Part shown: positions 16,307-23,705 of the stretch, in pieces
Layout: each line of letters starts with the position of its first letter
Numbering within the stretch: position 1 is the stretch's first letter
NCBI GenBank assembly: GCA_025458415.1
Contig: JALOSN010000009.1
Location: forward strand, 1-26,401
Origin: Hydrogenophaga sp.
GTDB taxonomy: Bacteria; Pseudomonadota; Gammaproteobacteria; Burkholderiales; Burkholderiaceae_C
Direction of reading: 5' to 3'
Length of the DNA: 26,401 nucleotides
The notes under the pieces: model-generated
The model's database searches: none
Seen by the model: only the letters and a program-made list of their open reading frames with translations
Told to the model about the DNA's origin: nothing
Made by a program: the position numbers and the translations under genes

Positions 16307-18157
16307 GTGGACGGGGCCTCACCGGCGCTGGCGCCTGAGCCCCCTGCCCGCGTTGCCCACTTGCCAACCGGTGGGCAGTCGACCGACCTGCAGCTGCCAG
16401 TGCTGGCGCAATGGGCGCTGGCGCTGCTGGCGGTCGACCCGGTCGGTCTGGGCGGCGTGGTGCTGCGGGGCGGGCCGGGTCCGCTGCGCGACGCCTGGCT
16501 GGGCCGGCTGCGTTCGGCCATCGGCACCGACAAGCCCTGGCTGAAGATTCCCCACCACGCCACCGAATCGGCCCTGCTCGGTGGGCTGGACCTGCCGGCC
16601 ACCCTGCACCTGGGCCATCCCGTCCTTTCCACCGGCCTGCTCGCACGGGCAGACGGAGGGGTGCTGATTCTGACCATGGCCGAACGGGCGCCGCCGATGA
16701 CCGTGGCCCTGCTGTGCAGCGCCATCGACCAGCGGCGGGTCGAGCTGCAGCGCGACGGCCAGCAGCGCAACTGGGCCAGCCGCTGGACCCTGGTCGCACT
16801 GGACGACGACCGCGAGGCAACGGAAGGCCTGCCGGATGGGCTGCGGGACCGCCTGGCCTTTGACGTCGACCCGGGCGCCATGGGCGCCTTGGAGACGCCC
16901 GGTCTGCCCGACCCTCCCACCTGTTCGTCAGCGGTGCTGGCAACTGCCCGTCAGCGTCAGGCCACGGCGGTGGTGTCGAACGATCTGCTGCAGGCACTGG
17001 CCGCCACGGCTGCCAGTTGCGGTGTCCCTTCGATGCGGGCCCTGCTGCTGGCGCTGCGGGCAGCCCGCGCGGTGGCGGCCCTGGAGGGCCAGACCGAAGT
17101 GCTGGCACGGCACGCCGAACTGGCAGTTGCCCTGGTGCTGGCCCCGCGGGCGACCCGGCTGCCTGTCCCGGCGGATGCATCCGAGCCGGCCGGCGAAGCC
17201 GGTGACGAGCCACCACCGCAGAGCGCCACACCAAACGACACCCCGCCTCCGTCGCCACCCGGGCAGGATGCGGACGACCCCGACCACCCTGATCGGCATC
17301 AGGACACACCGGATCCGCCCGTCCAGGCCGAGGGCGCCCAGCCCTTGCAGGACCGGCTGGCAGACGCCGTGCGCGTGGGCCTGCCGGCCGGTTTGCTGGC
17401 GCAGTTGCAGGCCGGCATGCCACCGGCGGCCCGCGCCAGAACCAGCGGCCGCTTCGGCGCCAGCCAGGACACCGGCGCCCGGGGACGGGTGGTCGGGTCG
17501 CGTCCGGGACGCCCCGGTGGCAGCGCCCGCCTGCACCTGATCGACACGCTGCGGGCGGCCGCCCCCTGGCAGCGCATCCGGCGCGAAGCACAGACCGACA
17601 AGGGGGCTGCCCCGCCGGCCATGCCCAGCAGCCGACCGGTCATGGTGCGCTCCGAAGACCTGCGCATGGCCAGGCGCCGACGGCACCTGCCCGGCACCAC
17701 CGTGTTTGTGGTGGATGCCTCGGGCTCGTCGGCCCTGCACCGCATGGCCGAGGCCAAGGGTGCGGTCGAGCTGCTGCTGGCCGAGTGACTGGCCGCGCTG
17801 CCCGGCGGCGGTGGCACACCGCTGGCCAGCGGTATCGAAGCCGCGCGTGACCTCTGCCTGCAGATCGCCCGGCGGGGCGAGTCGCCCACGCTGGTGCTGC
17901 TGACCGACGGTCGAGCCAACATCGCGGCCGACGGCGCACCGGGTCGCGAGCGCGCCACGGCCGATGCCCTGGCGGCCGCCGAACGTCTGCGCGAGCAGGG
18001 CCTGTCTGCCCTGGTGATCGACACATCCCCCCAGCCGGCCGAGGCCGCCCGGGTGCTGGCCCAGCGCATGGGTGCACGCTACCTGGCCCTGCCCCACGCC
18101 GGCGCCAGCCACCTGGCCCAGGCCGTACAGCACGCCTTCTTGCAGCGGCCGGCATGA
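16307..18157 (+). pseudogene. bchD: Magnesium chelatase subunit D, interrupted by TGA with internal loss in the VWA domain
   Basis: From the GTG at 16307 (GGGAG upstream) the frame encodes 493 residues and stops at a TGA at 17786-17788. The same frame then runs on for another 122 codons to 18157. The upstream part has the degenerate AAA+ domain, the acidic Pro/Asp-rich linker (about residues 295-345) and the start of the von Willebrand A domain with MIDAS motif VVDASGSSA (Asp470, Ser472, Ser474). The part after the TGA resumes with LAALPGGGGTPLASG (MIDAS Thr) and LVLLTDGRAN (MIDAS Asp). In intact BchD about 35 residues, including the second strand of the VWA fold, lie between the Glu before the stop and this Leu. 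They are missing here, so even read-through would give a defective domain. The 3' end overlaps bchO as ATGA. Genuine deletion or assembly fault cannot be told from sequence alone. Confidence 0.9.
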
Positions 18158-19092
18158 CACGCCACGACCTGATCTGGGAACGCGACGGGGCCCACTGGCC
18201 AAACAGCGCACACAGCCGCATCGTTGGCAGTGGCGGGCTGCGCTGGCATGTGCAGCAATTCGCCGCAATGGACGGTCCGCAAGCCCCCTGCGCGCTGCTG
18301 CTGCACGGCACGGGCTCGTCCACCCATTCGTGGCGGGATCTGGCGCCCTTGCTGGCCCGGCGCTTCGAGGTGTTGGCACCCGACCTGCCCGGCCATGCAT
18401 TCACGGGCTTGCCAGCAGCCGGCGCACAGGCGCCCGAAATGGGCTTGACCGGGATGGCGCAGGCGGTGCATGCCCTGTTGAAGGCCCTGGGCAGGGTACC
18501 GGACCTGGTGGTCGGCCACTCGGCCGGCGCAGCCGTGGCCATCCGCATGTGTCTGGACGGTCTGATCCAACCCCGGCGACTCGCAGGCCTGAACCCGGCC
18601 CTGCTGCCCCTGGAGGGAACGGCGGGTCGCCTGTTCACGCCGGCCGCGCGCTTGCTGGCGGGGCAGGCCTGGGTGCCACGGGTGTTTGCCTGGCATGCAC
18701 GGGCACCGTCGGTCCTTGGGCGGCTGCTGGAAAGCACAGGTTCCCGCCTTGATGACCAGGGCGTGGCGCTCTACCACCGCCTGGTGCAAAGCCCGGCCCA
18801 TGCGCGCGGTGCCCTGGCCATGATGGCCAGCTGGGACCTGCCCGGGCTGGCGCGCGACCTGTGTCGCCTGGGTGTGCCGCTGGACCTGCTGGTCGGCGCC
18901 TGCGACCGCACCGTGCCACCGGCGCAGTCCAGGCGCGTCATGGCCGCCCTGCCCGAAGCGGTGCGGGGCCGCTGTGTCTGGCTGCAGGGACTGGGCCACC
19001 TGGCCCACGAAGAGGCACCGGACCTGGTGGCCGCACACCTGCTGGCTTGCTGGGACGGACAGCCACCACCCGACAGCGAGGTGATGGCGTGA
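18154..19092 (+). CDS. bchO: Alpha/beta hydrolase BchO, Mg-chelatase-associated
   Basis: A 312-residue alpha/beta-hydrolase fold protein. The oxyanion loop is LLLHGTGSSTHSW (about residues 48-60). The nucleophile elbow is VVGHSAGAAVA with Ser123. A late acidic loop LVGACDRTVPP and a histidine in GLGHLAHEEAP complete a plausible triad. BchO is found beside bchI-bchD in purple bacteria and is annotated as a putative Mg-chelatase accessory protein; its exact reaction is not established. Its ATG overlaps the bchD stop (ATGA), and its stop overlaps the GTG start of bciB, so translation of the block is probably coupled. Intact length. Confidence 0.92.
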   Translation: MTRHDLIWERDGAHWPNSAHSRIVGSGGLRWHVQQFAAMDGPQAPCALLLHGTGSSTHSWRDLAPLLARRFEVLAPDLPGHAFTGLPAAGAQAPEMGLTGMAQAVHALLKALGRVPDLVVGHSAGAAVAIRMCLDGLIQPRRLAGLNPALLPLEGTAGRLFTPAARLLAGQAWVPRVFAWHARAPSVLGRLLESTGSRLDDQGVALYHRLVQSPAHARGALAMMASWDLPGLARDLCRLGVPLDLLVGACDRTVPPAQSRRVMAALPEAVRGRCVWLQGLGHLAHEEAPDLVAAHLLACWDGQPPPDSEVMA

Positions 19093-20351
19093 CGCCCATG
19101 CCCGTGCCCGTCCACGAGCCGCCCATGCGGCGCCTGTGCACCGACTGCGGGCTGTCCCGGACCGCACAGCCACAGCGCTGCGGCCAGGCCTGCCAGTTCA
19201 TCCATCCGGACTACCCGCGCATGGAGCGGCAGGTGCATGGCCGGCCCCGCGATGAAGCTGGCGGTGGGGGTTCTTCGGGTGACGAGCTGCATTTCGGGCC
19301 CCTGAAGGCCATGTGGCAGGCCCGCCTGCGTCAGCCACTGGAAGGTGCACAGTGGACCGGCATCACCACCCGCCTGGCCGAGCGCCTGCTGGAAAGCGGC
19401 GCGGTCGATGCCGTGATCTGCATGGGCCCGCACCCGCAGGACCGTTGGCGGCCCCAGCCCGTGGTGGTGACCCGGTCCCAGGACATGGCCGCCTGCCGGG
19501 GCATGCGCATGGGCTACGCGCCCTTGCTCGCACAGATCGAGCCGGCGCTGCGCCAGGGCCTGCGGCGCCTGGCGGTGATTGCCATTCCGTGCCAGGTGTA
19601 CCCGCTGCGCGCCATCGAGGAACAGCTGCGCCGCGAGCATGGCCTGGAAAGCCTGCACGTGATCGGGCTGCCCTGCTCGGACAACACCCACACCGAGCGC
19701 TTCCACGACTTCCTGGCCCTGCTGTCGCCAAACCCCGAGGACATCAGCTACCTGGAGTTCCGTGCCGACTACCAGGTCGAGATCCGCACCGATGCCGGCC
19801 AGCGCCGGTTGATTCCGTTTCTCCAGCTGCCGCTGTCGGACCTGCCGGCCGACTTCTTTCCGACCACCTGCCGCACCTGTGTCGACTACACCAACGCCCT
19901 GGCCGACATCACCGTCGGCTACATGGGTGGCCGTGGCGAGCAATGGGTGCTGGTGCGCAACCAGCGGGGTCAGCAGCTGCTGGAACTGCTGGGCGACGAG
20001 GTGCTGCTCACGCCGCCTTCGAGCGCCGGGCGGCGGACTGGCGCCGTGCGAGGCTTTCTGGCCAATCTGCAGCGCGCCGCCGGCGGTCTGCCCACGCGGC
20101 GCATGCCGGGCTGGGCGCGGCCCCTGGTGGCCTGGCTCATGCCGCGCATCGGACCCCGCGGACTGGAGTTTGCCCGCGCCCGGGTCGAGATGAAGGCCCT
20201 GGAGACCCTGGTGCACCTGCGCCGGGAGATGCCGGCGCGGGTGCGCTCCATGGTTCCGGCCCACGTGTTCCGGCTGGCCCGCAGCTACGGGCTGGAGCAG
20301 GCGCCCCACGAGCGACCCGCCGCCGCTCCGCCCCTTCCCCCTTCCCGCTGA
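19089..20351 (+). CDS. bciB: Ferredoxin-dependent divinyl (proto)chlorophyllide 8-vinyl reductase, BciB type
   Basis: A 420-residue protein of the F420-reducing hydrogenase beta-subunit superfamily, in the branch used for 8-vinyl reduction of (bacterio)chlorophyll precursors. The N-terminal Cys motifs CTDCG (Cys17, Cys20) and CGQAC (Cys31, Cys35) probably bind an Fe-S cluster. Later come AVIAIPCQVYPLRA, GLPCSDN and the diagnostic TTCRTCVDYTNALADITVGY followed by MGG. FAD and two [4Fe-4S] clusters are known for the family. Start: GTG at 19089 overlaps the bchO stop and has GAGG 7 bases upstream; ATGs at 19098 and 19125 are alternatives. A Gly-rich insert (GGGGSSG) follows residue 55. Last gene before a 187-bp regulatory gap. 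Confidence 0.85.
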   Translation: MTPMPVPVHEPPMRRLCTDCGLSRTAQPQRCGQACQFIHPDYPRMERQVHGRPRDEAGGGGSSGDELHFGPLKAMWQARLRQPLEGAQWTGITTRLAERLLESGAVDAVICMGPHPQDRWRPQPVVVTRSQDMAACRGMRMGYAPLLAQIEPALRQGLRRLAVIAIPCQVYPLRAIEEQLRREHGLESLHVIGLPCSDNTHTERFHDFLALLSPNPEDISYLEFRADYQVEIRTDAGQRRLIPFLQLPLSDLPADFFPTTCRTCVDYTNALADITVGYMGGRGEQWVLVRNQRGQQLLELLGDEVLLTPPSSAGRRTGAVRGFLANLQRAAGGLPTRRMPGWARPLVAWLMPRIGPRGLEFARARVEMKALETLVHLRREMPARVRSMVPAHVFRLARSYGLEQAPHERPAAAPPLPPSR

Positions 20352-20360
20352 CGCGTCAGC
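20347..20360. repeat. Perfect 14-bp palindrome at the bciB stop codon
   Basis: GCTGACGCGTCAGC is fully self-complementary and includes the bciB TGA. Further on, GCAGGTGG (20420-20427) and CCACCTGC (20443-20450) form a second, 8-bp stem with a 15-base loop. Neither is followed by a U-tract. They may mark the 3' end of the bchI-bciB transcript, but intrinsic termination is not supported. Confidence 0.35.
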
Positions 20361-20447
20361 AACCCCGACCGCGCCAGGGCCCGTCCATGACCCGCGGGCG
20401 ACCGCGCCGTGCCTTGGCGGCAGGTGGCCGGCCCGGGCACGCCCACC

Positions 20448-20517
20448 TGCAAAGAAAAGTTGACATCGTTGTTTGTAATGTTACATTGACACTCAGACCT
20501 GTCATAAACCCATGACA
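20448..20517. promoter_or_regulatory. Triple PpsR/CrtJ-type operator upstream of crtE
   Basis: Two perfect TGT-N12-ACA sites at 20474-20491 and 20500-20517 are separated by exactly 8 bp. A degenerate site (TGC-N12-ACA) at 20448-20465 precedes them, again with an 8-bp gap, giving a 26-bp repeat period. TTGACA occurs at 20460-20465 and 20486-20491. TACATT at 20482-20487 is a possible -10 (16-bp spacing from the first TTGACA). The last site covers an in-frame ATG at 20512, which argues for translation starting later, at 20539. Repression by PpsR/CrtJ under oxygen is inferred from the known motif. Confidence 0.75.
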
Positions 20518-20538
20518 GTGCAGACGGCCGAGGGAAAC

Positions 20539-21453
20539 ATGCAACTGATCTCACGGATCGAGCAAGCACTCGAGCACCAGATGGCCCTGTGCGACCGTCC
20601 GGATGCGCCCCCCCGATTGATGCGCGCGCTGCGCCACGCCGTGTTTCCCGGCGGCGCCCGCATCCGGCCCCAACTGTGCCTGGCGGTGGCAGCCGCCTGC
20701 GGCGAGGATGCTCCGGACCTGTCCGACGCGACCGCGGTCGCCATCGAGCTGCTGCATTGCGCCTCGCTGGTCCATGACGACATGCCCTGCTTCGATGACG
20801 CCGACTCGCGCCGCGGCCTGCCCTCGGTTCACCGCCAGTTCGGCGAGCCGCTGGCCCTGCTGGCGGGCGATGCCCTGATCGTGATGGCCTACCAGAGCAT
20901 GGCGATGGCTGGCGTCCGCCATCCGTCACGCCTGGCCGGCCTGTTGCAGACCCTGTGTGATGGCGTGGGCGCACCGACCGGCATCGTGGCGGGTCAGGCC
21001 TGGGAATGCGAGTCGCACGTGGCCCTTGGCCAGTACCAGCGCGCCAAGACCGGTGCCCTGTTCGTGGCATCCACACGCGCCGGTGCCCTGGCGGCAGGTG
21101 CCGACCCGAAGCCCTGGCAGCCCCTGGGCGAGCACCTTGGCGAGGCCTACCAGGTGGCCGATGACATCCGCGACGTGATGCTCGACACCGGCGCGCTGGG
21201 CAAACCCGCGGGCCAGGACGTGCAGCATGGCCGCCCCAGCGCCGCTGCCGCCATGGGCATCGATGGCGCGGTGGCCCATTTCCGCGCCCTCATGGACGCG
21301 GCCGTGATCTCCATCCCGGACTGCCCGGCCCGTTCGGTCCTGCAACAGATCGTGCGACTCGAATCCGAGCGGCTGATCCCCAGCGAGCGCGCCGAACTGC
21401 GGCCGCCCGCTGCAGCGGGCGTGTCCACCCAGGTCCTGCCACTGGTGATCTGA
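20539..21453 (+). CDS. crtE: Geranylgeranyl diphosphate synthase
   Basis: A 304-residue trans-isoprenyl diphosphate synthase. FPGGARIRP (diphosphate contact), first Asp-rich motif HDDMPCFDD (Asp80-Asp86) and second motif VADDIRD (Asp208-Asp212) are present in the right order. It makes C20 geranylgeranyl diphosphate for carotenoids and for the geranylgeranyl/phytyl tail of bacteriochlorophyll. The ATG at 20539 has GAGGG 4 bases upstream and is preferred. An ATG at 20512 would add nine residues but has no ribosome site and sits inside an operator. The gene lies 16 bp before crtF and is first in the crtEF-bchCXYZ arrangement known from other purple bacteria. Full length. Confidence 0.94.
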   Translation: MQLISRIEQALEHQMALCDRPDAPPRLMRALRHAVFPGGARIRPQLCLAVAAACGEDAPDLSDATAVAIELLHCASLVHDDMPCFDDADSRRGLPSVHRQFGEPLALLAGDALIVMAYQSMAMAGVRHPSRLAGLLQTLCDGVGAPTGIVAGQAWECESHVALGQYQRAKTGALFVASTRAGALAAGADPKPWQPLGEHLGEAYQVADDIRDVMLDTGALGKPAGQDVQHGRPSAAAAMGIDGAVAHFRALMDAAVISIPDCPARSVLQQIVRLESERLIPSERAELRPPAAAGVSTQVLPLVI

Positions 21454-21469
21454 ACCTGGAGCGACCGCC

Positions 21470-22711
21470 ATGCCTTCCTTGAACAACACCGCACCCCTGA
21501 CAGAGCCTGTGGACCGGGACCCCTGGCGCGATCGGCTGGAGCGCCAGATCGATCGCTGGACCACCGCACCGGCGTTGCAGCGCTGGGCCTCCACGTCGGT
21601 CCTGACCCGCTGGCTGGTGCGCCGTCGGGCCGAGCGCCTGTTCGGCGTGATGGCGGGTTTCGTGCACTCGCAGGTGCTGCTGGCCTGTGTGCGGCTGCAG
21701 TTGCTCGAAACCGTGCACGCATCGCCCAGGACACGGGAGCAGCTGGCCCAGCTGACGGGGATCGCCGAAACCGGGCTGGACCGGCTGCTGGACTCGGCGG
21801 TCTCCATCGGCCTGCTGGAGCGTCGCACGGGCGGACGCCTCGGACTCGGCCCCCTGGGCGCCCCGGTGGTGACTCATCAGGGCATTCGCGACATGGTCGA
21901 ACACAACGCCACCCTGTACCAGGACCTGTCGGACCCGCTCTCCCTGCTGCGCAAGCCGGGCGACACCCGGATGAACCGGCTGTGGCCCTATTCCCGCACC
22001 CCGGATCACGCACGGGCCCAGGAAGCTCTGCCCCAGGTGGATCCGACACCCGACGACCACGGGGTCTTCGCCCACTACTCGGACCTGATGGCGAACTCGC
22101 AGCGTTTCGTGATCGACGAGCTGCTGGCCAGCTACCCGTTTGCCGACCACCAGCATGTGCTGGATGTCGGCGGCGGCCTGGGCGGCTGGGTCACGGCCCT
22201 GGGCCAGGCCCATCCCCACCTGGCGCTGTCGCTGTTCGACCTGCCGCCCGTGGCCCGGCTGGCCGCGCAGGCCGGCGCGCGCAACGGGCTGGGCGACCGG
22301 CTGAAAGTCCACGGCGGAAGTTTCATCGACGACGAACTCCCCTCCGGGGCCGATCTCGTCACCCTGCTGCGCGTCGCACACGACCACGATGACGACACGG
22401 TACGCCGTCTGCTGCGCGCCATCCACCGCTGCCTGCCCTTGGGGGGCAGCCTGCTGCTGGCCGAGCCGATGGCCGGCTCGCAGGGGGATCCGACCCCGAC
22501 CGCGCCCTACTACCACTTCTACCTGATGGCCATGGGCCCGGGCCGGCTGCGCACGCCTGAAGCCCTGACCGGGCTGATGCAGGAAGCAGGGTTCACCCAC
22601 ATCGAACCGGTGCCCAACCCGATGCCACTCCATGCCCGCCTGCTCGTCGGTCGCAAGACGCGACCGTCCGTCAATTCACCCGCCACACCCCACAGTGTCA
22701 CTTTTAGTTGA
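21470..22711 (+). CDS. crtF: Hydroxyneurosporene/demethylspheroidene O-methyltransferase
   Basis: A 413-residue SAM-dependent O-methyltransferase of the class with an N-terminal dimerisation/winged-helix domain (ERLFGVMAGFVHSQVLLACV; TGIAETGLDRLLDSAVSIGL). The C-terminal Rossmann domain has the SAM motif HVLDVGGGLGG (about residues 229-239). The catalytic region is LRVAHDHDDDTV, where the first His is the expected base. It methylates the C-1 hydroxyl of acyclic carotenoids in the spheroidene pathway. GGAG lies upstream of the ATG at 21470. The 3' end (PHSVTFS) is built over the bchC operator: the stop TGA at 22709-22711 lies inside the first TGT-N12-ACA site. Length is normal. Confidence 0.94.
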   Translation: MPSLNNTAPLTEPVDRDPWRDRLERQIDRWTTAPALQRWASTSVLTRWLVRRRAERLFGVMAGFVHSQVLLACVRLQLLETVHASPRTREQLAQLTGIAETGLDRLLDSAVSIGLLERRTGGRLGLGPLGAPVVTHQGIRDMVEHNATLYQDLSDPLSLLRKPGDTRMNRLWPYSRTPDHARAQEALPQVDPTPDDHGVFAHYSDLMANSQRFVIDELLASYPFADHQHVLDVGGGLGGWVTALGQAHPHLALSLFDLPPVARLAAQAGARNGLGDRLKVHGGSFIDDELPSGADLVTLLRVAHDHDDDTVRRLLRAIHRCLPLGGSLLLAEPMAGSQGDPTPTAPYYHFYLMAMGPGRLRTPEALTGLMQEAGFTHIEPVPNPMPLHARLLVGRKTRPSVNSPATPHSVTFS

Positions 22712-22739
22712 CATTTTGTAATGTCAGCCATTTAATACA
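22696..22739 (+). promoter_or_regulatory. bchC promoter with tandem PpsR/CrtJ-type operators
   Basis: Two perfect TGT-N12-ACA sites, 22696-22713 and 22722-22739, are separated by exactly 8 bp. The first ends with a consensus -35, TTGACA (22708-22713). A -10 box TTTAAT (22731-22736) follows after 17 bp, inside the second site. This matches the architecture described for bchC of Rhodobacter capsulatus, where CrtJ covers -35 and -10. The gap is also symmetric: TGACAT-TTTGTA-ATGTCA (22709-22726) is a perfect inverted repeat. The bchC ATG is 7 bases past the -10, so a transcript from here would be almost leaderless. Confidence 0.85.
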
Positions 22740-22742
22740 CCC

Positions 22743-23705
22743 ATGAAAGCCGCCGCCATCGTTTTTGATCGTCCCCGTGAGCTTTCGGTGCGATCGCTGG
22801 ACATGCGCCCGCCGCAGCCGGGCGACATCGAAGTGGCGGTCGACTTCAGCGGCATCAGCACCGGCACCGAGCGGATGTTGTGGGATGGCAGCATGCCGCC
22901 CTTTCCGGGCCTGGGCTACCCGCTGGTGCCCGGCTACGAAACGGTGGGGACGGTGCAGCGCCTGCATGGCGCCTGCGGCAGCGGACGGGGGGCGCTGCAG
23001 GTCGGTGACCGGGTGTTCGTGCCGGGCTCCTACAGCTTCGAATCCGTCCACAACCTGTTCGGTGGTGCCGGCGAACGGCTGCTGGTGCCCCATGACCGCG
23101 TGGTCCGGCTCAGCCATGGGGGCGGCGCCGAGTCGATCCTGCTGGCTCTGGCGGCCACCGCCTACCACACCGTCTCGCAAGGCGGGACCACCGACCCCGA
23201 CGAACCACCGGACCTGATCATCGGCCACGGCGTGATGGGACGGCTGCTGGCCCGCCTGACCGTGGCGGCCGGCGCACCGGCACCGGTGGTCTGGGAGACC
23301 CAGCCCCAGCGCCGCTCGGGTGCCCGGGGCTACGAGGTGATGCACCCGGATGACGACGGGCGCAAGGACTACCGGGCGGTCTACGACGTCAGTGGCGATG
23401 CGGACATCCTGCACCGGGTCATTCCGCGCCTGGCGCGCGGTGGCGAGGTGGTGCTGGCGGGCTTCTACAGCCGGGACCTTTCGTTCGCCTACGCACCCGC
23501 CTTCATGCGCGAGGCCCGCATCCGGGTGGCGGCCGAGTGGCGCCGTGCGGACCTGCTGGCCGTGAACGAATTGCTCAACACGGGACGTCTCGAACTGGAC
23601 GGCCTGGTCACCCACACCGAACGCCCCGGCCGGGCCGGCGAGGCCTATGAGACGGCTTTCGGCGACGCCAGCTGCCTGAAGATGGTCATGGACTGGAGAC
23701 ACTGA
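22743..23705 (+). CDS. bchC: 3-hydroxyethyl bacteriochlorophyllide a dehydrogenase
   Basis: A 320-residue protein of the medium-chain alcohol dehydrogenase superfamily. The N-terminal GroES-like fold contains GISTGTERMLWDGSMPPFPG and LVPGYETVGTV. The nucleotide-binding half has LIIGHGVMGRLLARLTVAAG, where HGVMG replaces the usual GxGxxG. It oxidises the 3-hydroxyethyl group to the 3-acetyl group of bacteriochlorophyllide a. The start at 22743 gives the conserved MKAAAIVFDRPRELSVRSL opening; there is no ribosome site upstream. The stop overlaps the bchX start by one base (TGATG). Confidence 0.96.
   Translation: MKAAAIVFDRPRELSVRSLDMRPPQPGDIEVAVDFSGISTGTERMLWDGSMPPFPGLGYPLVPGYETVGTVQRLHGACGSGRGALQVGDRVFVPGSYSFESVHNLFGGAGERLLVPHDRVVRLSHGGGAESILLALAATAYHTVSQGGTTDPDEPPDLIIGHGVMGRLLARLTVAAGAPAPVVWETQPQRRSGARGYEVMHPDDDGRKDYRAVYDVSGDADILHRVIPRLARGGEVVLAGFYSRDLSFAYAPAFMREARIRVAAEWRRADLLAVNELLNTGRLELDGLVTHTERPGRAGEAYETAFGDASCLKMVMDWRH

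Noticed and set aside
15534..17591. 685-codon open frame on the minus strand opposite bchI/bchD
   Set aside because: Composition is a Pro/Arg/Ala shadow of GC-rich codons on the other strand; no motif is recognisable and it lies opposite clear bchI and bchD coding sequence.
17786..17788. TGA in bchD read as selenocysteine or suppressed codon
   Set aside because: BchD is not a selenoprotein family, no selenocysteine insertion hairpin is evident just downstream, and the surrounding VWA residues are missing, so read-through would not restore a normal protein.
20347..20450. Intrinsic terminator after bciB
   Set aside because: A perfect palindrome and an 8-bp stem are present, but neither is followed by a run of T on the coding strand, so only a structured 3' region can be claimed.
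20512..20538. Earlier crtE start at 20512
   Set aside because: No ribosome site precedes it and it overlaps a TGT-N12-ACA operator. The ATG at 20539 has GAGGG at good spacing and matches family length.
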